This document shows positions 54,599 to 62,487 of a stretch of DNA of 64,000 nt, one piece after another. The position numbers and the translations under genes were made by a program. Source of the stretch: Leucobacter sp. 7(1) (lineage in GTDB: Bacteria; Actinomycetota; Actinomycetes; Actinomycetales; Microbacteriaceae); assembly GCF_900163635.1 (NCBI RefSeq), contig NZ_FUID01000004.1:1-64000 (forward strand), read 5' to 3'. How positions within the stretch are numbered: the stretch's first letter is position 1; every line of letters begins with the position of its first letter. The notes beneath the pieces are model-generated. The model was given only the letters and a program-made list of their open reading frames with translations, ran no database searches and had not been told where the DNA came from.

Positions 54599-55042
54599 TT
54601 ACGGGCGGGCCGCGGAAACCAGGCGCGGCAATCGACAGGCGAGCACCACGCCGGCGATCCCGCAGCCCACGATCACGACGATCGAGAGTGGGAGGTGAAA
54701 TTCTTCGCGGCCGAACAGTGCAAAGCCAAGATGCAGCATCGCCGTGACAATGCCGAGCCCACCGCACACCGCCACGCTGAGTGCCGCGCGGCGCCCACCC
54801 ATGAGAACTTCCCGATACCCGAGAATCAGTACGCCAACTGCAAGCGCATTGAACACAAGGAACCCTTGGACTCCCCCGGGCACACCAAACATGGCCCACT
54901 CCTGCCAGTAGGCTGCGTCGATCTGGTGCACCACGAGCAACAGCATCGTCACCGCGTACCAGTGGCTTGTCCCCGCAGAAACACGTTGTGTGGCGTGTTG
55001 CGCTTCGGAGTGTGCGGGGAGGGAACTGTCGCTGGGAGGCAT
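54599..55042 (-). CDS. Four-span membrane protein (DUF6713-like)
   Basis: 147 residues with four membrane spans (about 32-50, 58-77, 87-107, 113-133). WYAVTMLLLVVHQIDAAYWQEW contains the His-Gln-Ile-Asp and Trp positions I associate with DUF6713, but this is from memory. GATACT ends six bases before the ATG at 55042, so leaderless translation from here is likely rather than from the in-frame ATG at 55060. Lies alone between tRNA-Val and thrS. Function unknown. Confidence 0.7.
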   Translation of the reverse strand: MPPSDSSLPAHSEAQHATQRVSAGTSHWYAVTMLLLVVHQIDAAYWQEWAMFGVPGGVQGFLVFNALAVGVLILGYREVLMGGRRAALSVAVCGGLGIVTAMLHLGFALFGREEFHLPLSIVVIVGCGIAGVVLACRLPRLVSAARP

Positions 55043-55103
55043 GGCGTCAGTATCTCGCATCGATGCTGCCCCGGAGAAACCGAACTGATCGCGGGAGAAC
55101 GAC

Positions 55104-55134
55104 GAAACCCCCGGCTAGGTGAGCCGAGGGTTTC
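55104..55134 (-). terminator. Terminator after tRNA-Val(CAC)
   Basis: Stem-loop with outer arms GAAACCC / GGGTTTC and inner arms CGGCT / AGCCG, directly downstream of the tRNA on the minus strand. Confidence 0.8.
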
Positions 55135-55140
55135 TCTGTG

Positions 55141-55213
55141 TGGGCGATACCAGACTCGAACTGATGACCTCTTCCGTGTGAAGGAAGCGCGCTACCAACT
55201 GCGCCAATCGCCC
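55141..55213 (-). tRNA. tRNA-Val (anticodon CAC)
   Basis: Acceptor GGGCGAT pairs with ATCGCCC, D-arm TGGCGCAGTTGGTAGCGC, anticodon loop CCTTCACACGG with CAC, T-arm with AGTTCGAGTC. CCA is not encoded. Confidence 0.96.
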
Positions 55214-55285
55214 GTTTCGCTGCTCGTTTCCGTGCTGCGCCAACCTGACCGATAGTACACGGATTGATCACGCCACGTGACGCCA

Positions 55286-56305
55286 CTACTCTGTCGGGCG
55301 TGTCGTCACAGGGGCCAGATCACTGTTGAGGTGCTGATCTAATGCGGAGCTCACCTCGCTCAACGCGGTGAGCTGATCACGGAGCGCGTTATAGCGATCA
55401 ATGTCCCCTTGGAGCGCAGTCAACGTGGCCTCAAGCTCAGTGCGACGCCACTCGAGATCGGCACGCACCTGTTCGAACGCGGACGGCGAATCAGAGAACT
55501 CGAAGCGTTCGTTCCGCGCACTGAAGTCAGCGGCATCGGCGTTGAACTGTTCGACGGCAGTGCCGTACTCAACCTTGCGGCGTTCCACGTCTTCACGCAG
55601 GGTCGTCATCTCATCCTGGATCCCGTCCGCCTGCCGCTGCAGGTCCACGAAGACGGCGTGATACCTCGCGAACGTATCCGCAATCGCCCCGCGATCCTGG
55701 AACCACTTCGCGTAGTGAGCCTCAAGATCCTCCGACAGTGCCGCAACCTCAGTCCCCAGCACGGAGTGCAGCTCATTTGCAAATGCACTATCGGAGAGGT
55801 GCTCGTACACCGACATGCGCTCGCGCAACTCCGCGTCGTCAACGCTGAGGCGGTCGTACTCCTGCCGGAGCTTCGCGGTCAGGGCGGCACGATCCCCCTC
55901 CCCGAGACGCGCAAAGGTCGCATGCAGCAACTCGTGGGCGGCCGTCACCTCCACAATGCCCGTCACCCGCTCATCCGTGACGTCGTACAGGTGGATTCGA
56001 TCCTGCGTAAAGCAGCCGAGCACATGGCCCTGCTCCGAATGATCAACGCCCGCACACTGGGCATTGAAGTGCTGACTGCCGTCCACCGTGGGATGCGTCG
56101 CCAGGAACACGCGCTCCCCCGCCTCTGACAACCGGAGGTCATCAAGGACCTCGGAGACGCGCGAACTCGGTTCGAACGCAATCGCCGCAAAGTGATCCTT
56201 GATGTGCTGCCGGAAGCTCACCGCCAGGCAGACCGCGACAATGAGCACCCCAAAGAACGCGATCCACAGGCCCCGACAGAGCGTGGAGCGGGCGTTCTTC
56301 ACCAT
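55286..56305 (-). CDS. Membrane-anchored zincin-like protein with coiled coil
   Basis: 339 residues. A short basic N-terminus, one membrane span (about 13-31), an extracellular domain (about 40-180) with HELLH at 124-128, the HEXXH zinc-protease signature, and a long heptad-rich coiled coil (about 200-330). Three Cys residues occur near the HELLH (84, 98 and one earlier). I use the ATG at 56305, preceded by TACTGT six bases upstream. An in-frame start at 56461 would add 52 unlikely residues. No family I can name; a cell-envelope metalloprotease is the inference. Confidence 0.75.
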   Translation of the reverse strand: MVKNARSTLCRGLWIAFFGVLIVAVCLAVSFRQHIKDHFAAIAFEPSSRVSEVLDDLRLSEAGERVFLATHPTVDGSQHFNAQCAGVDHSEQGHVLGCFTQDRIHLYDVTDERVTGIVEVTAAHELLHATFARLGEGDRAALTAKLRQEYDRLSVDDAELRERMSVYEHLSDSAFANELHSVLGTEVAALSEDLEAHYAKWFQDRGAIADTFARYHAVFVDLQRQADGIQDEMTTLREDVERRKVEYGTAVEQFNADAADFSARNERFEFSDSPSAFEQVRADLEWRRTELEATLTALQGDIDRYNALRDQLTALSEVSSALDQHLNSDLAPVTTRPTE

Positions 56306-56475
56306 GCGTCCACAGTAACCGGCACCACCGACACTCGGGCCAAAAAATGCGGATCGGCGGGAAAAAGGGGAAATTCCGGGCGTCCCGAACCCGGCACGCC
56401 CGGGCGCTTGATCAGAATTTGCGTGGGCTACCGGGCACCCCCTATAGTCATTCAAGTACACGGCAACGTGAACGT

Positions 56476-56547
56476 GCGGATGTAGCGCAGCGGTAGCGCA
56501 TCACCTTGCCAAGGTGAGGGTCGCGAGTTCGAATCTCGTCATCCGCT
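56476..56547 (+). tRNA. tRNA-Gly (anticodon GCC)
   Basis: Acceptor GCGGATG pairs with CATCCGC, D-arm TAGCGCAGCGGTAGCGC, anticodon loop CCTTGCCAAGG with GCC, T-arm GTTCGAATC. CCA is not encoded. First of three plus-strand tRNAs. Confidence 0.96.
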
Positions 56548-56604
56548 CTGGGAGTAGGCTTCTGGCCAACTGCCTTGCAATATGAATAGGTGGCAACACC
56601 ATAC

Positions 56605-56675
56605 GGTGGCGTGGCCGAGAGGCGAGGCAGCGGCCTGCAAAGCCGTATACACGGGTTCGAATCCCGTCGCCACCT
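56605..56675 (+). tRNA. tRNA-Cys (anticodon GCA)
   Basis: Acceptor GGTGGCG pairs with CGCCACC, anticodon loop CCTGCAAAGC with GCA, T-arm GGGTTCGAATCCC. Only 57 bases after tRNA-Gly. Confidence 0.95.
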
Positions 56676-56701
56676 CTCAATAAATGAATAGCCTCATGTA
56701 G

Positions 56702-56773
56702 GCGCGATTGGCGCAGCGGTAGCGCGCTTCCCTGACACGGAAGAGGTCACTGGTTCGATCCCAGTATCGCGCA
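56702..56773 (+). tRNA. tRNA-Val (anticodon GAC)
   Basis: Acceptor GCGCGAT pairs with ATCGCGC, D-arm TGGCGCAGCGGTAGCGC, anticodon loop CCTGACACGG with GAC, T-arm CTGGTTCGATCCCAG. The T-arm and acceptor 3' strand are repeated twice more downstream. Confidence 0.96.
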
Positions 56774-56780
56774 CTCCCGA

Positions 56781-56806
56781 AGACCCGGCCCAGGCCGGGT
56801 CTTTTT
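56781..56806 (+). terminator. Rho-independent terminator of the tRNA-Gly-Cys-Val cluster
   Basis: Ten-base arms AGACCCGGCC / GGCCGGGTCT, two-base loop and a T5 run. Placed eight bases after tRNA-Val. Confidence 0.92.
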
Positions 56807-56913
56807 CATTCCCCCAGGAGAGCTCTGAGCCAGTGACCTCGCGGCACTCGCGAACGCTTCGCGTCCGCCCCAGAGTGCCACGCTGGTTCGATCCCAGTAT
56901 CGCGCACTCCCGA

Positions 56914-56939
56914 AGACCCGGCCCAGGCCGGGTCTTTTT
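56914..56939 (+). terminator. Second copy of the tRNA terminator
   Basis: Same arms and T run as the first copy, 133 bases downstream. Confidence 0.85.
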
Positions 56940-57048
56940 CATTCCCCCAGGAGAAGATCTGACCCAGTGACCTCGCGGCTCTCGCGAACGCTTCGCGTCC
57001 GCCCCGAGAGTGCCACGCTGGTTCGATCCCAGTATCGCGCACTCCCAA

Positions 57049-57074
57049 AGACCCGGCCCAGGCCGGGTCTTTTT
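57049..57074 (+). terminator. Third copy of the tRNA terminator
   Basis: Same arms and T run, 135 bases after the second copy. It also lies 61 bases beyond the stop of the convergent P-loop gene. Confidence 0.85.
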
Positions 57075-57134
57075 CATTCCCCCAAGGAGCAGACCTGACC
57101 CAGTGGCCTCGCGGCACTCGCGAACGCTGCAGAT

Positions 57135-57785
57135 TCACCGTGGGTCACGAATGGGGAGACCCGCTAGCCAGTTCCGCGCCTCCCTCGGGGTACGCAGCCG
57201 CACCACGGTGAGGTGCGGGTTGCGGGCGAGGGCAGCCGGCATTTTGGCGCGCCAGGAGTGCATCGTCTTGGTCTGCCAGGCGAGGATGTTCCGCTCGGGG
57301 TTGCGCGAGAACATGCGCCACACACTCCCCTCTCGGTTCCCGTTCCACAGCGACTTCCGGGCAAAACTGCGTGCGAAGGTACGTCGGAAGAGACGCCAGC
57401 GCACCACGGAGCGCGAATAGTCGAGCCACACGGCAAGTTGCGCACGCGGCTCCAGGATCTCCCCGGCTCCCTTGCTTATGTATTGCCACTCCGTGACCCA
57501 GCGCTCCTCCCCCGCAAACCGCTCCACATCCGCGAGAAACTCGGGTCGGGGTACCCAGTTCGGCCCGTGGTAGAGCGCATCAATCTCCGTATGCCGCAGC
57601 GCCCACCGATCCCCTAGCGCGCGGGCCAAGGTTGTCTTCCCCGACCCACTCACCCCACAGACGAGCACACGATCCGCCGGCACAGGAATCCTCGCCTCTA
57701 CGTTGAGAAGTTGAGATGCCCTGGGAGTCCGGTGCAACGCTGATTGTGATTCGTCGCCGTCCCCGCCAATCATGCTCGTCAGCAT
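57135..57785 (-). CDS. P-loop kinase-like protein (adenylate kinase/FlaR-type)
   Basis: 216 residues. Walker A GVSGSGKTT near residue 44, then LRHTEIDALYHGPNWVPRPEF, the lid-like region rich in Arg with WRLFRRTFARSF, and a terminal HLTVVRLRTPREARNWL. This matches small actinobacterial proteins annotated as adenylate kinase or DNA topology modulation protein. The phosphate acceptor is unknown. The first 30 residues are non-conserved; an in-frame ATG at 57773 is an alternative start. It ends against the tRNA repeat array. Confidence 0.82.
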   Translation of the reverse strand: MLTSMIGGDGDESQSALHRTPRASQLLNVEARIPVPADRVLVCGVSGSGKTTLARALGDRWALRHTEIDALYHGPNWVPRPEFLADVERFAGEERWVTEWQYISKGAGEILEPRAQLAVWLDYSRSVVRWRLFRRTFARSFARKSLWNGNREGSVWRMFSRNPERNILAWQTKTMHSWRAKMPAALARNPHLTVVRLRTPREARNWLAGLPIRDPR

Positions 57786-57839
57786 AGCTCTGCGGCACGA
57801 CGCTCGGGAAAGTCATTTCCATGCGCGCAAGCGGCAGGA

Positions 57840-58457
57840 TCAGACAGTCGGATCCTCGACCGCCGCGAGCAACGCTTGGATACCTGAGTGCAGAAGCCGC
57901 TCTGGGTCGAGCCCCTGTGCGGCGTGCAGCTCCGCGTAGCGCGGCGCGCGGTCCCCCGGGATCGGAGCCGCGAGTTCGGACGCCGCCATCGGTGTGGTGG
58001 TGGCGCTGCCGATGACAAAGTTTGAAACCGTATACGCCGTCGCGAGTGGGTCGGTCGCACCTCGTGCTTCGAGCAGCACCACCATACGTTCGGAGAGGGC
58101 GAGATAGTGCGGACCTCGCGGGGCGCGAGCCGCAATCACCTGGCAAGCCCAGGGATGCCGTACGAGATGCCGGTAGTACGCGCCCATCAGCTCCGCGAAG
58201 TTGGTCCCCGCGATCGCGGCCGCACATTCCACGTCCGCGCCAAGGGTGGCGTCGAGCGCGAGATCGAACAGATCGTCGACGCCGCGTACACGCGAGTAGA
58301 GGCTCGCAGGGGTGACCTCGAGCCGTGCCGCGACCGCGCGGACGGTGAGTGCTCGGAGTCCGCCCGCATCGAGTAGCGCGGCCGCGGCTTCCGAGAGCGC
58401 GACCAGATCCACCGCCCTGCGGCGCTGAATCGGTTTCATGTGTTCCCAGTAACTCAC
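57840..58457 (-). CDS. TetR/AcrR family transcriptional regulator
   Basis: 205 residues. HTH in residues 20-65 (LRALTVRAVAARLEVTPASL, YSRVRGVDDLFDLAL) and a helical ligand domain of the TetR_C type. I take the GTG at 58457, because TATGGT ends six bases before it on the minus strand; an ATG at 58439 is the alternative. It is divergent from a two-domain acetyltransferase, with only 36 bases between, so the two promoters overlap and mutual control is likely. Confidence 0.88.
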   Translation of the reverse strand: MSYWEHMKPIQRRRAVDLVALSEAAAALLDAGGLRALTVRAVAARLEVTPASLYSRVRGVDDLFDLALDATLGADVECAAAIAGTNFAELMGAYYRHLVRHPWACQVIAARAPRGPHYLALSERMVVLLEARGATDPLATAYTVSNFVIGSATTTPMAASELAAPIPGDRAPRYAELHAAQGLDPERLLHSGIQALLAAVEDPTV

Positions 58458-58493
58458 GGCTTCACCATAACCGAACTATGTTAACTTTAGAAA
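58458..58493. promoter_or_regulatory. Overlapping divergent leaderless promoters with TetR operator candidate
   Basis: Plus strand: TAACTT (58482-58487) ends six bases before the GNAT ATG. Minus strand: TATGGT (58464-58469) ends six bases before the TetR GTG. Between them TAACCGAACTATGTTA has TAAC/GTTA ends and may be the operator. Confidence 0.5.
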
Positions 58494-59600
58494 ATGCTCG
58501 ACGCAACACTCTTGCCCTTCACAGCAGTCCACGCCAGCCTCCGCCTCATGCACCACGGGGACGCAACGGCCTACGCCCAAGGTGCTGAAGATCCGGTCAC
58601 GCGGGCCTGGGCCCAGCTCCCCGAACCGCGGTATACCCCCGAGTCGGTGACTGCGCTCATCGCCGGACCAATTGCCGAGGGCCTCGCCAATGGCACCCTC
58701 TTCGTACTCACAATCGCGGATCCCGACACGGACGAGTTCGCGGGAAGCCTGGTCCTGTTCAATGTCGCTGATACTGAGCTTGGCCGCACCGCCGAAGTCG
58801 GCTTCTGGGTGCATCCGGCGCACCGGGGAAAGGGCCGCGCACGCGCCGCGCTCTTTCTTGCCGCGGAGCTGGCCCGGCGCAGCGGCATTGAGATCCTCAC
58901 CGCGCGCACAATCCCGGAAAACACGGCGTCCGCGCGGAGCTTGGAAGGCGCGGGATTCCGTTCGACGGGCGAAGGCAACAGCACGACGCCCGCCGGTGCG
59001 ACCGCACGCACACGCCACTACTCGCGGGACCTCACCCCTGAGGCGGAGCTCCGAATCTCGACGGATCGACTGATCCTGCGCCCGCACAAGCTCGCTGACA
59101 CCGAAGCCCTCTACAACGTGTACCGTCAACCTGGCGTCGCACGCTACCTCCTAGAAGAGCCTTGGAGCCCCACGGACGCCGACCGCCAGGTCGCCAAGCG
59201 CCTCCCGCAGGTGTCCTTGACAAGCGGCGATCACGCGGTTTCCCTAGTGATCGAGCATGATGGCCGCGTCGTCGGCGACGTGCAATTGTGGCTCACAGAA
59301 CCAGAGCGCGGCCAAGCTGAGATCGGCTGGGTGCTGGATCCGGCCGCCGGCGGTTCGGGGCTCGCAACTGAAGCGGTTTCGGCGGTGCTCACGTGGGCGT
59401 TCGAAACGCACAAGCTCCACCGAATTGTTGCACAACTCGATGCCCGCAATACGGCCTCCGCGCGCCTCGCTCAACGCGTCGGGCTACGTAGGGAGGCCCA
59501 CTTCTTGCAGAACTGGTGGAGCAAAGGAGAGTGGACGGACACACTTGTCTACGCCGCACTCCAAGCGGATCTCACGCAACCAGGGCACACACAGATTTAG
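58494..59600 (+). CDS. Two-domain GNAT acetyltransferase
   Basis: 368 residues, two GNAT domains. The first (about 14-180) contains AEVGFWVHPAHRGKGRARAA, the second (about 185-360, RimJ-like) contains QAEIGWVLDPAAGGSGLATE and the NTASARLAQRVGLRREAHF ending. Acetyl-CoA pyrophosphate loops (RGKGRA, GGSGLA) are visible in both. Likely amino or aminoglycoside-like acceptor, not predictable. Divergent from the TetR gene and leaderless. Confidence 0.87.
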   Translation: MLDATLLPFTAVHASLRLMHHGDATAYAQGAEDPVTRAWAQLPEPRYTPESVTALIAGPIAEGLANGTLFVLTIADPDTDEFAGSLVLFNVADTELGRTAEVGFWVHPAHRGKGRARAALFLAAELARRSGIEILTARTIPENTASARSLEGAGFRSTGEGNSTTPAGATARTRHYSRDLTPEAELRISTDRLILRPHKLADTEALYNVYRQPGVARYLLEEPWSPTDADRQVAKRLPQVSLTSGDHAVSLVIEHDGRVVGDVQLWLTEPERGQAEIGWVLDPAAGGSGLATEAVSAVLTWAFETHKLHRIVAQLDARNTASARLAQRVGLRREAHFLQNWWSKGEWTDTLVYAALQADLTQPGHTQI

Positions 59601-59632
59601 GGCAGCTGTCCCCCATCGGCTCTCATGCCCAC

Positions 59633-59872
59633 TCAGTCGACCGCGGGACCGCCAATCCCAAGCTGCCCCTGACCGGCATCGACGACCGCATTGATGTTTC
59701 CTGTCACGGTGGCCGCTGCGAGGATCAAGGTCAGCGCACGGCCCCAGAGGACCGAAGCCCCGTTCCAAGACGCCGAGAAATAGGTCACAGCGCACCCCAG
59801 CAGGACTCCCCTGAAGAACATTCCGGCGGCAATCTTGCTCCGGATTTCGCGGTCACCTGTCTCGCCCTTCAC
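59633..59872 (-). CDS. Small two-span membrane protein, hypothetical
   Basis: 79 residues, starting with GTG (MKGETGDREIRSKIAAGMFF). Two hydrophobic stretches at about 14-32 and 42-60. GGAGG lies 10 bases before the GTG, which supports the frame. Downstream of the small antitoxin-like gene and convergent with the GNAT gene. No family recognised. Confidence 0.5.
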   Translation of the reverse strand: MKGETGDREIRSKIAAGMFFRGVLLGCAVTYFSASWNGASVLWGRALTLILAAATVTGNINAVVDAGQGQLGIGGPAVD

Positions 59873-59896
59873 GACGGCACCGCCTCCGGGAACAGA

Positions 59897-59937
59897 CGAG
59901 CGGGCCAGGCCCCCGAAAAGGTGACCCGGCCCGCTCG
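59897..59937. terminator. Hairpin after the antitoxin-like gene
   Basis: Ten-base perfect arms (CGAGCGGGCC / GGCCCGCTCG) with a 21-base centre, 10 bases past the stop of the small helical gene. Confidence 0.6.
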
Positions 59938-59946
59938 GTTGTTGAG

Positions 59947-60183
59947 TTACTGATTCCCGATCTTGCCGTCGAGGTTGTCGCGAACCTCGGCGATCTTGTC
60001 GGCGTGGCTGCCGCCGGTCACCTTGTTGGCGAGGTCAGCGGCACCGTCGAGGATCTTGTCGCTGATCGACTCGGCCTGGTCGCTCTTGAGTGCCTCACTG
60101 ACCTTGTCAGCGTTCTCCTTCGCAAACTCGCCCACCTTGCCAGCAACTTCGCCGGCCTTTTTGCTGAGATCTTCGATGCTCAT
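59947..60183 (-). CDS. Rv0909-type small helical antitoxin-like protein
   Basis: 78 residues of helical, Lys/Asp/Ala-rich repeats (DLSKKAGEVAGKVGEFAKEN). The pattern resembles the MT0933-type antitoxin family of mycobacteria. AAGGATGG precedes the ATG. No SRPBCC-like toxin partner is adjacent; the neighbours are a small membrane protein and a VOC gene. A stress or structural protein is an equally possible role. Confidence 0.7.
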   Translation of the reverse strand: MSIEDLSKKAGEVAGKVGEFAKENADKVSEALKSDQAESISDKILDGAADLANKVTGGSHADKIAEVRDNLDGKIGNQ

Positions 60184-60376
60184 CTGCCCATCCTTCGCAT
60201 GTGACGCGCCGCCGAACGATTCGACCGCTTGAGGCTATTATGGCGCGTTCCGTAGTGTCTGAAAAGGTTTTGTACAGGGAAGTCGAACTGTGACTGCGGG
60301 CCGTAGGCAATTGAGGGGTGACGAGCGTGGGTTTTCCCGCCACACTAGAGGCACAACGCGCACGAGAGGATCGCAG

Positions 60377-60742
60377 ATGAGCGACGCACGACCGATCGGT
60401 TCCCTCACAGGAGTGATCTTCGATTGCCCTGACCCCGTCTCCCTCGCGGAGTTCTATCGTGGCGTACTCGGCGGGGTGATCGAACCGGACGGTGACGACT
60501 GGGTCGACCTCATCCTTCCCGGCGGTGGACTCCGGATCGGGTTCCAATTGGTGCCGGGCTATGAGCCACCCGTGTGGCCTGGCGAAACGGGTGCACAGCA
60601 GCTGCATCTCGACATTGCGGTGCCGGATCTGGCCTCGGCGGAGGACCCGCTTCTCGATTTGGGGGCGCGGCTCGTTGATTCCCAGGATGGATTCCGGGTC
60701 TATCTCGATCCGGTCGGACATCCGTTCTGCACGATCCACTAG
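60377..60742 (+). CDS. VOC family protein
   Basis: 121 residues. One VOC module pair: GVIFDCPDPVSLAEFYRGVL at the N-terminus, LHLDIAVPDL in the middle and VYLDPVGHPFCTIH at the end. The GHPFC ending is common in actinobacterial glyoxalase-like proteins. GAGAGGA precedes the ATG at 60377. Unrelated to the first VOC protein of the window. Substrate unknown. Confidence 0.85.
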   Translation: MSDARPIGSLTGVIFDCPDPVSLAEFYRGVLGGVIEPDGDDWVDLILPGGGLRIGFQLVPGYEPPVWPGETGAQQLHLDIAVPDLASAEDPLLDLGARLVDSQDGFRVYLDPVGHPFCTIH

Positions 60743-60775
60743 CCGGGTCCCCCACGCAACCGGGGTAGTGGGCGA

Positions 60776-61423
60776 CTAGCCTGACAGTCCGCGAGCGCGC
60801 AGCAGTGCGGCCACTGCGGGCTCAAACCGTTCGCGAGGCAGCACGGTGCCTTCACGCCGCATGCCGTCGTGTGTCACGCGAAGCAGACGCTCCGGGGAGA
60901 GGAAGCTCTCCCGACCCTGGCTATCCCACGGGCCGGATCCGATCGACACGAAGTCACGATGCTGTTTGGTGCTCAGGTAGCACCCCGCCGTGGTATCGAC
61001 GTCGAGCCGGGCAATGATGAGCACCGGCCGGTCCTTGCCGCGGCCGTCATTTTCGACGTAGGGCACCCAGGTCCAGACGATTTCGCCGGGATCAGGGTCC
61101 CCGTCAACCTGCGGCGCATAGCTCACGCGCAGCCCGCGAGTCTCGGCCGCGGTGAGGTCGCGGGTCGCCCCGTCGCCATATTGGCCGGGGCTTTCGGAGT
61201 AGTCATAGTCGCGTTCCGTGGCGCCGGATCGAACCCCCGAACGCTCGGCGGTATCCGAGGGCTTCGGTGCCCCTCCGGTCCGCCGACCGGACGGCGTTTT
61301 CCCGGATTTCGTTTTCCCAGGCTGCGCGTTCCCAGGCTGCTCAGTCCCCTTCCGGGCGGCGCGAAGAAACGCGTCGAGGAATGACCTCAAGAAGTCAGCC
61401 CACCGCCCGGAAGAGCCGCTCAT
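60776..61423 (-). CDS. PemK/MazF-like protein with long disordered N-terminus
   Basis: 215 residues. Residues 100-215 resemble the PemK/MazF barrel (PGEIVWTWVPYVENDG, GKDRPVLIIARL, then the late LSPERLLRV block). Residues 10-95 are low complexity, rich in Gly, Lys, Ser and Pro. No antitoxin is adjacent; it overlaps zapE by four bases. Catalytic activity as an endoribonuclease is uncertain. Widespread as a solo gene near zapE in this family, from memory. Confidence 0.75.
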   Translation of the reverse strand: MSGSSGRWADFLRSFLDAFLRAARKGTEQPGNAQPGKTKSGKTPSGRRTGGAPKPSDTAERSGVRSGATERDYDYSESPGQYGDGATRDLTAAETRGLRVSYAPQVDGDPDPGEIVWTWVPYVENDGRGKDRPVLIIARLDVDTTAGCYLSTKQHRDFVSIGSGPWDSQGRESFLSPERLLRVTHDGMRREGTVLPRERFEPAVAALLRARGLSG

Positions 61424-62481
61424 GCCGCGGTCTCGCTCGCGGTCAGTGCATTCAAGCGGGAGATGCAGCGCAGGTACTTCTTGCGGTACCCACCGTCGAT
61501 CATGCCCCCGCCAAAGATGGAGGTCAGTGAGACTCCCGTGGCACGGATCGGAATCTGCGCATCGTAGACACGGTCGATGAACGCGACGAAGCGAAGCGCG
61601 GCCGACTGATCAGTGAGCTCGTGTACGTCGCGGAGCCCGATGCAGTCGACTCCGGTGAGCAACCCCGAGTACGCGGACGGGTGCACCGTCGCGAGGTGTG
61701 CGGTGAGCTCCGAGAAGTCATCGTCGGTCATGCGCTCGCCCGATGCGGCAACGTCCGCGAGCGCGAAACGGTAGGCGTCAGGCTCGAGCACCCGGGCATC
61801 ACCTTGAATGTCGCGCTGGCGATAGTCCACACCGTCGATCCGGATCGTGCGGAATCGATCCGACATCGCCTGGATCTCGCGCATGAAATCTGAGGCGGCG
61901 AAGCGGCCCTCTCCGAGGGCGTTGGGCGGCGTGTTCGAGGTCGCGACGATCCGCGATCCCGTGGACGTGAGATCCCCGATCAGACGCGTCATGAGCATCG
62001 TGTCGCCCGGGTCGTCGAGCTCGAATTCATCGATGCAGATGAGGCGGGCACCCTGCAAGACGCCGACGGCACCCGCGTAACCGAGCGCGCCCACGAGTGC
62101 CGTGTACTCGATGAACGTTCCGAAGTATTTGCGACCGGCCGTGGCATGCCAGGTCGCCGCGAGGAGGTGGGTCTTGCCCACGCCAAAGCCACCGTCAAGG
62201 TAGACGCCAGGCTTGGGTGCCTCCACTGGGGCCGCCTGCTTCTTGCGCCCGAACCCGAAAAGACCACCGCTGCGCGCCGCGGGAGCACCGGATCCGGCAA
62301 ACGCCTGCAGGAGGTCCCGCGCTTCCGCTTGAGACGGGTGATCGGGATCCGGTCGGTACGACTCGAAGGAGGCGTGATCGAACTGTCGTGGCGGCACCAG
62401 TGTCGCCACGATTTCTGTTCCCGAGATTGTGGGCCGTCGATCGACGAGGCGCGCGGCGCTGTGCTGCTGTTCAGTGGACAT
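61420..62481 (-). CDS. zapE: Cell division protein ZapE / AFG1-like ATPase
   Basis: 353 residues. Walker A GGFGVGKTH is at about 97-105, Walker B LICIDEFELDDPGD, then sensor VATSNTPPNALGEGRF. In E. coli ZapE affects Z-ring dynamics under stress. The insert near residue 70-90 (GLFGFGRKK) is lineage-specific. Its stop overlaps the PemK-like start by four bases. Confidence 0.9.
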   Translation of the reverse strand: MSTEQQHSAARLVDRRPTISGTEIVATLVPPRQFDHASFESYRPDPDHPSQAEARDLLQAFAGSGAPAARSGGLFGFGRKKQAAPVEAPKPGVYLDGGFGVGKTHLLAATWHATAGRKYFGTFIEYTALVGALGYAGAVGVLQGARLICIDEFELDDPGDTMLMTRLIGDLTSTGSRIVATSNTPPNALGEGRFAASDFMREIQAMSDRFRTIRIDGVDYRQRDIQGDARVLEPDAYRFALADVAASGERMTDDDFSELTAHLATVHPSAYSGLLTGVDCIGLRDVHELTDQSAALRFVAFIDRVYDAQIPIRATGVSLTSIFGGGMIDGGYRKKYLRCISRLNALTASETAA

Positions 62482-62487
62482 CGCGAA

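Larger units (their letters stand above)
56749..57134 (+). repeat. Three tandem copies of the tRNA-Val 3' end plus terminator (133-135 bp unit)
   Basis: Units start at 56750 (within the tRNA), 56883 and 57018. Each has CTGGTTCGATCCCAG, the acceptor strand TATCGCGCA, an identical terminator, then a spacer that contains CCAGTGACCTC (CCAGTGGCCTC in the third copy), the reverse complement of GAGGTCACTGG in the tRNA itself. The second and third copies lack the tRNA 5' half, so only the first is a tRNA. No gene is present here. Confidence 0.92.

Noticed and set aside
56749-57134. Reading the tandem repeats as a CRISPR array or an integrated element
   Set aside because: Only three units of 133-135 bases with nearly identical spacers, no cas genes, no integrase and no cargo.
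56694-57138. Minus-strand frames with repeated MKKTRPGPGL segments over the tRNA-Val repeats
   Set aside because: The repeats are explained by duplicated tRNA 3' ends and terminators. Translating a tRNA and a terminator hairpin gives this peptide by chance.
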